Positions 8,800 through 18,163 of a stretch of 64,000 nt of DNA are shown here, in pieces. How positions within the stretch are numbered: the stretch's first letter is position 1; every line of letters begins with the position of its first letter. The stretch covers positions 124,001-188,000 of the forward strand of contig NZ_JAPWGM010000003.1 of NCBI RefSeq assembly GCF_027213715.1, read 5' to 3'. Origin of the DNA: Pedobacter punctiformis (GTDB lineage Bacteria; Bacteroidota; Bacteroidia; Sphingobacteriales; Sphingobacteriaceae). Below the pieces are notes generated by a model, which saw only the letters and a program-made list of their open reading frames with translations, did no database searches and was not told the DNA's origin. The translations under genes were made by a program, and so were the position numbers.

Positions 8800-8834
8800 A
8801 AAACCCTGTAAGTCAAATATTTACAGGGTTTTTT
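8800..8834 (+). terminator. terminator downstream of tRNA-Leu, inside the element
   Basis: AAAACCCTGTAA (8800-8811) pairs with TTACAGGGTTTT (8821-8832) and is followed by a T-run. It now ends the tRNA transcript. Because the likely ancestral terminator sits beyond the right att copy, this one was probably brought by the element. Confidence 0.8.
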
Positions 8835-9039
8835 ATTATATAAAATCACGTAAAAAGATGATTTTTGAATTGATTTTTAGTCTTAAAAAAGAGCTTATTA
8901 TTTAATGAAATACACTCATTTTCAACCCTAGATTATTCATTCCCATATGCAATTAACCAAATAAAAAATGAATATAAATGCTGCTTATTTTTCAACAATT
9001 TCTATAGATAAACAAGGAACAGGTGTACTGTAAAACTAT

Positions 9040-9208
9040 TTAAAAAAAGGAAAAAGCTTTCTCGTAGTTCCTGATATATTCGTTCGGCTTTACCCATATA
9101 TTATTATTTATTTTCCTTGAATTATAACTCTTAATCTTATCAATACTCACTCCTTCAATTTTACTCAACATTTTGATATTTATTGAATTGCGTAGAGAAT
9201 GAGCCCTA
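9040..9208 (-). pseudogene. possible relic of an AraC-type regulator C-terminus
   Basis: One minus-strand frame directly after the RT gene reads without a stop for about 55 codons and ends KPNEYIRNYEKAFSFF. That resembles the C-terminal helix of AraC-family domains, for example GMNPSEYIRSYRKAF in the hybrid regulator at 50220. The preceding residues (SLRNSINIKMLSKIEGVSID) do not give a convincing helix-turn-helix and there is no plausible gene start. It may be a decayed fragment left at the element's edge, or chance. The rest of 8835-9039 shows nothing recognisable. Confidence 0.3.
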
Positions 9209-9209
9209 A

Positions 9210-12200
9210 CTAATGATCCAAAACCGATTTATTATTAATTCTCTTTAATACCAATTCAATGTCAAAATCAGGAGGTAAAGGTTTGTATCGCTTTTGTTGA
9301 TGAGTTAATGAAAATGTTTGCCTTTGAAAGTCCCTAAGTTCTTTTGTTCCAAAAGTCGCAACCAACAATGCATCATTATCCCCCCCTTTAAGCCTGAGAA
9401 TATCTTTCAGTGCGCTCTCAACTGGTTGTGTGAGCCTAGAGTCTCCAAATTGACTTGTATTCACCTGTGCAAAAAAGCAATGCAAATCTCGCGAGGTCGC
9501 TTCAACTATATTCGAGTAATACGGTGTATCCTTATTCCACTCTACACCGATAGCCAAATCTATTTTATTTTTCCACAGGCCTCGATGGTGGATATTAGCT
9601 AATTCAAAGCAATAATATGAACTGAAATACAAATTGTTCCAAATACATAAGTCATACCTGTACCGTGAAGGTTTAGGAACGATCATATGATTTCCTTCAA
9701 TGATGTGCTGTTCAACGTGGGCATAATGATTTTTTAATCGTGGAATTATTACAGCATCCTTTACTCCTCCAATATTTACAGGAAGAATTGTAACTATAAA
9801 ATTATATGCATATTTACCTACTGTTACATGTTCTAATCCAGTAACTACCATTTTTTCATTTTTTCTTGCATAGTCAACAATACTAGATAATAAGTCAATG
9901 GGTATAAAAAACTCCGGAAACAAAAGAATATCGGCATTTTCTTTTCTTGCAGACCGTATTATATTTCCCAATCTTCGAATCCTAATTTTGTTCAAACTTG
10001 ATTTTCCTCTTATGCCCTTTAAGATGTTATCTTCTTCAACACGAGTATTCGCGAATGCGATTTTAAATTTGTCTTGTATAACATCATTGTTTACTCTTAT
10101 CTCATTAAGCCAAACTTCTGGACTGTTTGATTTAATAACAGATTCAATTTTATATATCTTATCTCTACTTACCTTGCCCTCATTCTGCCATTCATATCGT
10201 GGAATATGTTTTCTATTTAATTTTTGGAATAATTCGTAGGATTCATTTAACATACATTGAAGTGAGCTTTCTAAGCCATCTTCATCTTGCTCGGTCTCTT
10301 CTGCAATTTCATTTTCTATTATCTTATTTAGTAAAAAAATATCGGTTGTTTTTTCTGTTGCAACGGTTTTTGACTCCATACCTAACTCAACAAAGATTTG
10401 AGCCATATTACTCTCCCAAAATTTAATGCGTCGAGGAGAATTCGCTAAAAGATGTTCATCCAATTCGAACTCCCTAAAATCAATATGTGGATTTACTAAA
10501 TTTTTATATTTACCGGTCCTGGATGCCTTGGTATAATTAAGCAATGGGTGAATTACATAATGATGTCTTAGCATATTAGCCTTACGAAAGCGTTTACGCC
10601 AGTATGCATCAGCTCTTGTTGGTTCGTAATTACTGATAGAGAAAAATATATCCGCACTCCATTCTTCTGTTTTAAATTCAAATTCTCTAGTGACATCAAA
10701 AGCCTGATCATAAAATGCTAGATTAAGAGAAAACGTAATTTCATTGGCAATATCTAGATAATCAGACAAAGACTGTTTTAATGAGGCTTTATTTTTCTTC
10801 AAATCACTATTAGTTTGAAGTTTGTCAATTTCCTGTATGCATTGCAAATAAAAGGCAACGTAAAACTTGGGTTTATTATTTACAAGAAAGAGGGTGAATA
10901 TTTTTTCCCATAGTCGATAAAATTCTATAGCATTCTTGTACTTAAAAAACTTTAGAATACTATTGCAGGCTTCATCTGAAAGTTCTTCTTCTTGTCTCAA
11001 AGAACTAAAAATTTTATTTGCAAGAAAAAGTGTTAGCCCAAATCTATCTTCCTTATAGTCTTTAAGCGTTCTTACTTTTTCTTTAGAATCTTCGTACTGT
11101 AAGTGGTACGCCGCATCTGTAAAAGTTCCTTTACTTTCCTCTTCATCTGGAAAATCACGAAACTCACTCGTCCTTTCTCGCAATTCCTCTTTAAGCTTAT
11201 CAATAACCAAGTGAGATTCATCTGAATCAAATAAATAGGCTAACGATTTGTCACTTTGACAATATAGAGATCTATATTTAGCTCCATTAATATTTATCAC
11301 TTTCTGCTTTGTGGTATTATCATCTAATTCATGAAAGCCAACACTTAATATTGGGGAAAAATTTTCACTTATAAATTTTTCTAAAAAAGTATAATTTTTA
11401 TTAATATCCTTCTGAACTGTAAATTCATCATCTTTTAAGTCATCCGGATGTACGGGATCGGCAATTACAAACAACAGGTCGTCAACATACCGTCCGTAAT
11501 ATACTGTCTTAATATGCCTATTTACACTTTCGTCAAATTGCTTTAAGTAATAGTTCGCCAGTACGTACGAAGAAACAAGTCCGATAGGAAGAAGTACATA
11601 CCCTTTATCATCGTTTAAGGGATATGTAGATTTGTTTTTGCTGTTTTTATTTTTTGCAAGAAAGACCTCAGTATAATGAACATGTGTATTTAAAAAGATA
11701 GTTTTTAGATTATAATAGCTAGATAAGGAGTCGTCAATTTGCTCATTCTCATCGTAAAGTTCGATCTTCGGTATTTGCACAGAACTGAAGTATTCCTTAA
11801 TGTCCAAACTGACAAATGCTACATCCCTTTTTTGATCTAACATGTGTTTGGCATGTTCTAGTGCCTTATCTCGCCAACGTTGATACTGACTAAAATACGG
11901 TTTAAAGAGACTAGAACCTTGAACTAAATGAGTCCTATCTTTATTCAGAATTAAACGATTACCTAAACATTCTGTGCCAAGTTCGGCATCTAATTTAACC
12001 CCATGTTCTTTAATCCATAAAACACTTATGATATGCAATTCGATTGGTGCACTTATGAATGGTGTAACTTTTGAAACCGTGTATTTTTCAATTGACTTTT
12101 TGTTGGTGATGAAATTTGGCTCAATTATAGTCTGAGTTAATTTTTTAGGATAAAAATTTATGTCAATCTGATCTATTAGTTCGTCGAAAAAAGAGGAATC

Positions 12201-12446
12201 TTCATGATAATTATTGAGGCAGTCTTTAATGTATTTTAATTTTTCTTGCAAAGAAATTATTCTAATGCCTTTTGGCATAGGGTATTTTTTGCTTTTGCCA
12301 AATCCAACATCTGATAAACGGTTTTTTGTAATTCCTGTTTCAAATTCTACCAGTTGTCTACGTAAAAAAAGATCAGTATTATCATGGTATATATAAGAGC
12401 GCAGTTTTGAATATGCTTCCTCTAAGTCTTCGAGCGTAAAAGCCAT
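9210..12446 (-). CDS. reverse transcriptase-nitrilase fusion (DRT type 1/UG1-like)
   Basis: This 1078-residue protein joins two enzymes. The reverse transcriptase spans roughly residues 60-400: motif A is FVSLDIKEYF with Asp215, LLPIGLVSSYVLANYY precedes the active site, and the catalytic YVDD is at 320-323. A long helical linker follows. Residues about 790-1045 form a nitrilase-like hydrolase with the expected triad: Glu845 (LLFPEFF), Lys905 (PRLKNHY) and Cys946 (YYCFELA). From published families, RT-nitrilase fusions of the UG1 group are anti-phage systems (DRT type 1); other UG groups also carry nitrilase domains, so the subtype is provisional. No small membrane partner gene is visible next to it. 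It stands alone on the minus strand, divergent from the integrase. Confidence 0.88.
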   Translation of the reverse strand: MAFTLEDLEEAYSKLRSYIYHDNTDLFLRRQLVEFETGITKNRLSDVGFGKSKKYPMPKGIRIISLQEKLKYIKDCLNNYHEDSSFFDELIDQIDINFYPKKLTQTIIEPNFITNKKSIEKYTVSKVTPFISAPIELHIISVLWIKEHGVKLDAELGTECLGNRLILNKDRTHLVQGSSLFKPYFSQYQRWRDKALEHAKHMLDQKRDVAFVSLDIKEYFSSVQIPKIELYDENEQIDDSLSSYYNLKTIFLNTHVHYTEVFLAKNKNSKNKSTYPLNDDKGYVLLPIGLVSSYVLANYYLKQFDESVNRHIKTVYYGRYVDDLLFVIADPVHPDDLKDDEFTVQKDINKNYTFLEKFISENFSPILSVGFHELDDNTTKQKVININGAKYRSLYCQSDKSLAYLFDSDESHLVIDKLKEELRERTSEFRDFPDEEESKGTFTDAAYHLQYEDSKEKVRTLKDYKEDRFGLTLFLANKIFSSLRQEEELSDEACNSILKFFKYKNAIEFYRLWEKIFTLFLVNNKPKFYVAFYLQCIQEIDKLQTNSDLKKNKASLKQSLSDYLDIANEITFSLNLAFYDQAFDVTREFEFKTEEWSADIFFSISNYEPTRADAYWRKRFRKANMLRHHYVIHPLLNYTKASRTGKYKNLVNPHIDFREFELDEHLLANSPRRIKFWESNMAQIFVELGMESKTVATEKTTDIFLLNKIIENEIAEETEQDEDGLESSLQCMLNESYELFQKLNRKHIPRYEWQNEGKVSRDKIYKIESVIKSNSPEVWLNEIRVNNDVIQDKFKIAFANTRVEEDNILKGIRGKSSLNKIRIRRLGNIIRSARKENADILLFPEFFIPIDLLSSIVDYARKNEKMVVTGLEHVTVGKYAYNFIVTILPVNIGGVKDAVIIPRLKNHYAHVEQHIIEGNHMIVPKPSRYRYDLCIWNNLYFSSYYCFELANIHHRGLWKNKIDLAIGVEWNKDTPYYSNIVEATSRDLHCFFAQVNTSQFGDSRLTQPVESALKDILRLKGGDNDALLVATFGTKELRDFQRQTFSLTHQQKRYKPLPPDFDIELVLKRINNKSVLDH

Positions 12447-12736
12447 AGTTTGGGTTTAAGATTTGAATCTTCTGTTTTTTAATAGAAATATAAAAATATA
12501 AAGAAATTTATACAATAGCATAATTGTCTGAATTTAAGAACAATTACAAAATGATGATAAGGCTACAATTTTAGTGTAATCATCTTTTGTCCTTTGGTCG
12601 TAATTCGTGGAAAGAATTTGACTTCTTTTTAAGCTTCTGTCACTTACCTAATTTAATAACAAACTCTTCTCGAAAGAGGTACTTTAAAACTGTCTACTAT
12701 TTCGATATTTAACCCTGTTAAACTATCGGATAAACA
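12447..12736. other. divergent intergenic region of the RT gene and the integrase gene
   Basis: These 290 bp are AT-rich and hold both promoters. An imperfect dyad AAATGATGAT...ATCATCTTT lies at about 12550-12590 and a short hairpin around CTCTTCTCGAAAGAG at about 12663-12677. One TCGTAA word near 12598 resembles the repeated words upstream of the AAA+ gene, but a single copy could be chance. No structured RNA could be supported. Confidence 0.4.
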
Positions 12737-13957
12737 ATGGAAAAAAGCTTCGGGTTACGGTTCTTTTTGAAAAATGTCAAAAACAAAAAAAACGATGAAA
12801 AGTATGTTTATATCAAGATTACTGTTGATGGAAAACAAAAAGAACTTTCATTAAAACGTACCTGGAATCCCGATAATTGGAACCAGAATAAGGGTAGGGC
12901 ATCTGGAACAAAAGAAGAGGCAGCAGCATTAAACTCATTCATTGAATCTATAACCGCCAAAGTATATCAAACAAAAAAAGCCTTCTTTGATAATAACCGG
13001 CAGCTCACCGCTAAGACCCTCATGAATGTAGCTATGGGAATTGAGCCTGTGAACAGAACAATTTTAAATGTTTTTAGCGAGCATATTAAAAGTATGCAAC
13101 TTCTTGTCGGAATAGAATATAAACAAAGAACTGTTCATAGGTATAAAACAGCATATAATCACCTCTCCTGCTTCATCAAATCGAACTCCGCCACCAAAGA
13201 TATTGAACTTAAAGCTATTACTTATGATTTTATATCCGACTATTATTATTGGTTAAGAAAAGAAAAGAAATGTTCTTATAACTCCACAGTAAAGTACCTG
13301 ATCCTTTTCAAACGGATTACGATCATCTGCCAAAAAAAAGGGTGGATCAATATTGATCCATTTATAGGCTTTAAAACTTCACCAAAAGAAATATCTGTTT
13401 CCCCACTAAAGGATGCCGAGCTAAGAGCCATTGAGACCTGTCAAATTTTAAGGAGTCGCCTTTTAGCAGTTCGTGATATTTTTCTTTTTTGTTGTTATAC
13501 CGGACTCGCTTATGTTGATGTTAAGAACTTAAAGTATTCCAATCTATTCGATGGTATCGATGGAAATAAATGGATTGAAGTTATCAGAGAAAAAACCGCT
13601 CAGATATCAAGAATTCCCCTGTTGCCAATAGCACTAGATATTATGATATTGTATAAGAACAAGCAATTGTCTCTTGGTAATGAATACGTCCTGCCAGTAT
13701 TATCTAATCAAAAGATGAATAAATATTTAAAGGAGATTGCGGAACTGTCTGGAATAAAGAGGAACCTAACTTTTCACATTGCTAGGCATACTTTTGCAAC
13801 CACAATAACCTTAAGCAATGGCGTACCGATCGAAACAGTATCAAAAATGCTAGGTCATCGTTCGCTTAAACAAACCCAACACTATGCAAGAGTCCTCGAT
13901 GAGAAAATTTCTTCTGAGATGGATTCGTTGAAAAATAAATTAAAAATACCTAAATAA
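12737..13957 (+). CDS. tyrosine-type site-specific integrase
   Basis: The 406-residue recombinase has a Bacteroidota arm-binding domain (residues 1-95, with LSLKRTWNPDNWNQNKG), a SAM-like core-binding domain (about 105-205) and a catalytic domain. The catalytic box HIARH is at 347-351 with Arg350, the late His is 374 in MLGHRS, and the nucleophile is Tyr383 (QTQHYARV). The position that carries the first catalytic Arg in most integrases is Ala in TGLAYVDV (255-258), a variant common in Bacteroidota integrases. It presumably integrates and excises the element at the tRNA-Leu 3' end. It lies about 4 kb from attL and 4.2 kb from attR, which is unusual since such genes are normally adjacent to an att site. 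Confidence 0.95.
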   Translation: MEKSFGLRFFLKNVKNKKNDEKYVYIKITVDGKQKELSLKRTWNPDNWNQNKGRASGTKEEAAALNSFIESITAKVYQTKKAFFDNNRQLTAKTLMNVAMGIEPVNRTILNVFSEHIKSMQLLVGIEYKQRTVHRYKTAYNHLSCFIKSNSATKDIELKAITYDFISDYYYWLRKEKKCSYNSTVKYLILFKRITIICQKKGWINIDPFIGFKTSPKEISVSPLKDAELRAIETCQILRSRLLAVRDIFLFCCYTGLAYVDVKNLKYSNLFDGIDGNKWIEVIREKTAQISRIPLLPIALDIMILYKNKQLSLGNEYVLPVLSNQKMNKYLKEIAELSGIKRNLTFHIARHTFATTITLSNGVPIETVSKMLGHRSLKQTQHYARVLDEKISSEMDSLKNKLKIPK

Positions 13958-14180
13958 GTGAGCATTATTATTCACTTAAACCGATCAAAAATCAGTTAAT
14001 TATTTTAGTCAGTTAACAATATTTAACTTTTGCAAAGTCCTACCTATAATCAGCATGTTTTGATCAATAATAGCACGACAGTTTTTTTTGCATTCGACTT
14101 CTTCCATGAATGAATCTATATTGATTTGTTTAGTAAAGTGAGGTATTGTTCAGCAGTATATTACTAACGAATCACCTCAC
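13955..14180. other. hairpins between convergent integrase and protease genes
   Basis: TAAGTGA/TCACTTA (13955-13961, 13972-13978) overlaps the integrase stop codon. GTGAGGT/ACCTCAC (14138-14144, 14174-14180) lies 37 bp past the protease stop with a long loop. Neither has a strong T-run; they may weakly end the two converging transcripts. Nothing else was recognised in 13958-14216. Confidence 0.35.
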
Positions 14181-14216
14181 TCTGTCTCTTTCGATATTTT
14201 TGCGGCAAAGGGCACA

Positions 14217-16565
14217 TTAATTTCCTGAACTACCATAACGGATGTTCAATTCATTTCTTAATTGAATGTTTTGAGAAATAAAATTATTACTATCAAGGTG
14301 TCTTGACACGGAATCATATACGTCTTTATTATTGCGTTTATCTTTGATTGATATGATTGCACAAAACTCCTGACTAAGTTCAGTACCATCAATAACAGCT
14401 CTCGCTTCTGCATATGCACTAAATAATCCTTCTAATCTAAGAAACCACTTTTTAGGTGCTGTCAATGCATTCATCGCATTAGTTTGGGTCAATTCGTTAA
14501 GATTTATGGCATACTTTTTTACAGGATGAAATTTCTTTCCATAATTCCTAAGTAGCCTTTCGTGAGCAAATTCACTTAGTGGATTATTTAAATGTTTCTT
14601 ACTATATCTGGCTTCGTGAAGCAAATTTATAGCACCATCAGGACCATATTCATTAAGAATAGTTCGTGTATTTGTATCTCGTTCCTTAACTCTATCATAA
14701 GTCCCAAAAGAGATATCGATATTCGACTGACAATACTCAGTCGCATTATTGTTGTCTAGTAAAGGTGCTGTAACTAGTGTAATGGTAATTTCGCCATAAA
14801 ATTTACCATCCTCGATCATTTCAGACGGATACGGGAAGTCAAGAATTTCATAAAAACTACCTTTCGAAATAGTATCTTGAAGAATCAAAGTTATTTCATT
14901 GGGGGAATTGTATAAAATCTCCTCCACATCAGAAGGAAGACCATAGCCCATGTGCTTGATTTTTTCAAGTGGCGGCAGATCTACGCCATTGGGATATTTT
15001 GCAGAATGAATAATTAAAGCTTTTAATAGCAATGAATTAAAGTCCTCATCTATTTTATGATCAAGAGCAGCAACCAAAGAAGTAATTCTTGGGGTCGAAA
15101 AACTTGTACCAATATTACTTACGGTTCTTCCACCAGTAGAAAAAGATTTTACACCTGATGATGCCATTAAGCCAGATGGTAATATCCCTGCATTACCTCC
15201 ATAATGAATTACATCCGGTTTTACTAGATTATTAGGACCAAAACCTGTTCTACTAAAAGGTGAAGGCCAGTTCGTTTCTGCTAAATCATAAATCCCTTTT
15301 TCATGTGCAATACTACCAACCACTAATGATCTTACTGAATCCGCAGACTTTGGAATACGTTGAGTAGCCTTGGGTATTTTGAAATTCTGACAATTACCTG
15401 CGGATTTACAAATTACAATATCGTTGGTTTGTTGGATATCATCAAGAAATTTACCGAAATCGGAGAAATCATTAAGATCGCATTCATCCTGCATTCCGCC
15501 AGAAAAATTCCAAATCTTTATATCGGGTCTTTTATTTATTGCTTCTCTTATGTTTTCAATCAATTGATCCTCATCCACCGATTCTAATTTTAAATCCGGA
15601 AAGACAGCAGCGCTGTAAAGGCGACACCCTTCGTTGCCAACCCAATTTTTTCCTTGCAACTGATCTCCATAAACAATTATCCCTGCCACAAACGTTCCGT
15701 GTGATCTGTCTAGTAAAGTTTCTGGATAACACGAATAAGAATCAGCAATTAACCAGGGAGATAGCTGAGGTATGCTTTGAATTCCTGAGTCCAACACCCC
15801 AACAATAGGGTATTCTACACCATCTTTAGGGTATTTGATATCAATTGTAAATTCCTCATCAACAGAATCAAGACCAACGCCTAATTTTGGCATAGAAGTA
15901 ATAGAATACATCGCCTCAAAACCTTTAATATCCTCTAAGACATCAATTGTTGCATTTTCAATTTTGAAAATAGTCAAATCTGCTGCATACTTGGTTTTTT
16001 TGTAAGCAATTTTATGTTCATTGAGTGATTTAATGAACATGCCTTCCACAATATTATTAATATTATAGTTATTATAATTAATAAGTCTTATTTTCAGAAC
16101 ATTACTATCTACTTCAATAAATGGAGAGAAGAGCTCCATGTTCTCTATAGCGGAGAGACCATGAGCATTTTTATCTATCGCTGAAATATTTTGTGAAATC
16201 AAAACTGCATCTTTGAGATCGTCAACTTTTATCAACAAGTCACATTCATCAGACATACCTAAGAAATTGAATTTATGACTGACATTAAAAATCTTACCAA
16301 CTTCTGCTCGATGTGTTTTAGCAACTGCTTTATCTTTTAAAGAAATTTTTAAGATGGCTGGCAAAAAGTTGTCGCTTTCGACCCTATTGATAAGTATCTC
16401 TTTGGATTTTTCAATTACTGTAAGAAATTGAGTAGACATCTCAAACAACTCCTGTCTAGAAAGAATCCACTTTGGCAAATCGCCACTGCCACCACCTTCT
16501 GTTCTTCTATCGTCGATATCATCTCTCTTTTTAAAAAGTTTGATAGGTAAATTTTTCATGTCCAT
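14217..16565 (-). CDS. cytoplasmic S8 (subtilisin-like) serine protease, AAA+-associated
   Basis: The 782-residue protein has no signal peptide, so it should act inside the cell, unlike most subtilases. The catalytic triad is complete: Asp259 (IVGVLDSGIQ), His289 (DRSHGTFVAGI) and Ser488 (NIGTSFSTPR), with the oxyanion Asn391 (CKSAGNCQNF). About 240 residues precede the protease domain and 240 follow it (beta-rich, then ARYSKKHLNNPLSEFAHERL); neither part is recognised. Its start lies 12 nt after the stop of the AAA+ gene, so the two form an operon. The ATPase probably controls or feeds the protease. Location inside a mobile element beside an RT-nitrilase points to phage defence, but this is inference from context. 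Confidence 0.85.
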   Translation of the reverse strand: MDMKNLPIKLFKKRDDIDDRRTEGGGSGDLPKWILSRQELFEMSTQFLTVIEKSKEILINRVESDNFLPAILKISLKDKAVAKTHRAEVGKIFNVSHKFNFLGMSDECDLLIKVDDLKDAVLISQNISAIDKNAHGLSAIENMELFSPFIEVDSNVLKIRLINYNNYNINNIVEGMFIKSLNEHKIAYKKTKYAADLTIFKIENATIDVLEDIKGFEAMYSITSMPKLGVGLDSVDEEFTIDIKYPKDGVEYPIVGVLDSGIQSIPQLSPWLIADSYSCYPETLLDRSHGTFVAGIIVYGDQLQGKNWVGNEGCRLYSAAVFPDLKLESVDEDQLIENIREAINKRPDIKIWNFSGGMQDECDLNDFSDFGKFLDDIQQTNDIVICKSAGNCQNFKIPKATQRIPKSADSVRSLVVGSIAHEKGIYDLAETNWPSPFSRTGFGPNNLVKPDVIHYGGNAGILPSGLMASSGVKSFSTGGRTVSNIGTSFSTPRITSLVAALDHKIDEDFNSLLLKALIIHSAKYPNGVDLPPLEKIKHMGYGLPSDVEEILYNSPNEITLILQDTISKGSFYEILDFPYPSEMIEDGKFYGEITITLVTAPLLDNNNATEYCQSNIDISFGTYDRVKERDTNTRTILNEYGPDGAINLLHEARYSKKHLNNPLSEFAHERLLRNYGKKFHPVKKYAINLNELTQTNAMNALTAPKKWFLRLEGLFSAYAEARAVIDGTELSQEFCAIISIKDKRNNKDVYDSVSRHLDSNNFISQNIQLRNELNIRYGSSGN

Positions 16566-16577
16566 AATTTCTGATAT

Positions 16578-17663
16578 TTATTTTAAAACATTTCTAACTT
16601 GTCTAATTGAAATTTTGCATAGCTCTTTAATCAAATTTTGAGATACGCCTTGATTATTTAAAAAATTAATCAATTGATCTTGAGTATAAGCCCCATGATG
16701 TTTGAATAAAAATACTTGCATAATAATATCTTCATAGGTAATTGAAGATCTAGATTCAATGATTTTTCTTGCGATTGTATTTTGAGAAATAGATTTAATA
16801 CTTGCTGGCGATAATTCAATCATTAATAAAGCAGCTTTGTCCATTTTTTTCTGATCACTCAAAAGATCGCAATCTTGCCCCCCTAGATAAAGCTTCAGAA
16901 GATCAACAATTTCATCTTTATTAGGCAAGCCTATTTCAATAATATGATTAAATCGTCGCCAAATTGCTTTATCTAACAATTCATGATGGTTGGTTGCTGC
17001 TATTAAAATATTATTTTCTGTAAACTCATCAATATTTTGAAGCAAACTATTGATAACTCGTTTCAATTCTCCAAGCTCATGCTGGTCATCTCTTGCTTTT
17101 GCAATGGCATCAAATTCGTCTAAAAACAGAATACATGGTTGATTGCTTGCAAATTCAAACACTTTTCTAATATTCTTAGATGTATTTCCAAGCAAAGAAG
17201 ACACTAATGAATCTAATCTTGCTACAACAAGGGGAAGTCCAAGAGTTTTAGAGATATATCTTGCCACGGTCGTCTTTCCGCAACCAGGAGGGCCATATAA
17301 CAACAAAGATGAATTCACATCAAGCCCCGCAGCGCGTAGAGTGTTTTTATGAGAGTTTATAGTTATGAATTGTTGTACAGAATCTTCAAGCTGTTTCGAA
17401 AATACCATATCGATACTTCCATCTTCAGGCATTACAAAGTCAACAATTTTCATTCGAGTTTCTTGATCGACTGGCGTAGCAACCAGTTGATCCAAATAAA
17501 CAGCTTGGGATTTAACATCCTTAAGCACTTTGAGTATTTTTTCAGACAACTTAGCGTCTCCAGATTTAGCTATGTTTTCAGCTAATAATTTTGCATAGCT
17601 TGAAACCTTTTTAACATCTTTTGAGAGACCCCCTTCTATTATTTTAAGTATTTCCGTGTACAT
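16578..17663 (-). CDS. AAA+ ATPase paired with the subtilisin-like protease
   Basis: This is a single-module AAA+ ATPase of 361 residues from the chosen start. Walker A is GPPGCGKT (124-131), Walker B is ILFLDEFD (178-185), sensor 1 is AATNH (Asn225), and likely arginine fingers are R236/R237 (IWRRFNH), giving an FtsH/katanin-type central domain. The N-terminal 100 residues are helical; the C-terminus is a small helical domain ending KISIRQVRNVLK. An in-frame ATG at 17711 would add 16 residues, but it falls inside the 21-bp promoter repeats and upstream of the likely -7 box, so ATG 17663 is preferred. It leads the operon with the S8 protease. Confidence 0.87.
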   Translation of the reverse strand: MYTEILKIIEGGLSKDVKKVSSYAKLLAENIAKSGDAKLSEKILKVLKDVKSQAVYLDQLVATPVDQETRMKIVDFVMPEDGSIDMVFSKQLEDSVQQFITINSHKNTLRAAGLDVNSSLLLYGPPGCGKTTVARYISKTLGLPLVVARLDSLVSSLLGNTSKNIRKVFEFASNQPCILFLDEFDAIAKARDDQHELGELKRVINSLLQNIDEFTENNILIAATNHHELLDKAIWRRFNHIIEIGLPNKDEIVDLLKLYLGGQDCDLLSDQKKMDKAALLMIELSPASIKSISQNTIARKIIESRSSITYEDIIMQVFLFKHHGAYTQDQLINFLNNQGVSQNLIKELCKISIRQVRNVLK

Positions 17664-17680
17664 ATTTTTCGTTTCCGATA

Positions 17681-17765
17681 CAAATATAACAAATAACGTA
17701 ACAAAAGACACAAAAAACGTAATAATTTACCTAAAAATCGTAACAAAATAATAAAAATCGTAAAT
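17681..17765 (-). promoter_or_regulatory. promoter with four 21-bp-phased CGTAA repeats
   Basis: CGTA occurs at 17697, 17718, 17739 and 17759, spacings of 21, 21 and 20 bp, each within AACGTAA or ATCGTAA. On the minus strand each unit starts TTACG, continues T-rich, and mostly ends TTTG. A -7-like TATATTTG lies at 17688-17681, 18 bp before the ATG at 17663; no TTTG sits at the ideal 19-bp distance. Four sites on one DNA face covering -15 to -85 suggest cooperative binding by a regulator, perhaps a product of the element itself. Confidence 0.6.
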
Positions 17766-18163
17766 CAAAAGAAATAACTATCACTTAAACAAACGATTAC
17801 AATCATTACTTAGTAAAATTCAACCCCTCCATTCTTTACTAATAACAATAAGCGAACGCCATAAATCGTATCTTTTTTAAACTTAAATCAATTCGAACCA
17901 CTAAAAGACATCATCATTTTTTTCAATAATTTGTTTATTAAATTCTTTATAGGCAGATGACTAATTCTGGATAAAGATGCTTTTTGATTTGTATCTTTGT
18001 TATGATATGGAAATTCAATTGTGTTCAAGTATTTGAAATTTGATGCAGGTGAAGTCTATTGATAGAAAGTTCAAATATTGAGGCTATTTATAAGGTTGCG
18101 TCATTCGTAGCGTCTATTGTTTATCGACACACAAGTAGTTGACTTATAGTAGATTACAAGAAA

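Noticed and set aside
17664..17711. Longer N-terminus of the AAA+ ATPase
   Set aside because: It would place codons over the -7 box and the first 21-bp repeat; the ATG at 17663 fits better.
17681..17765. CRISPR-like or replication iteron array
   Set aside because: Units are short, T-rich, only four in number, without unique spacers or a Rep gene; promoter repeats are the simpler reading.
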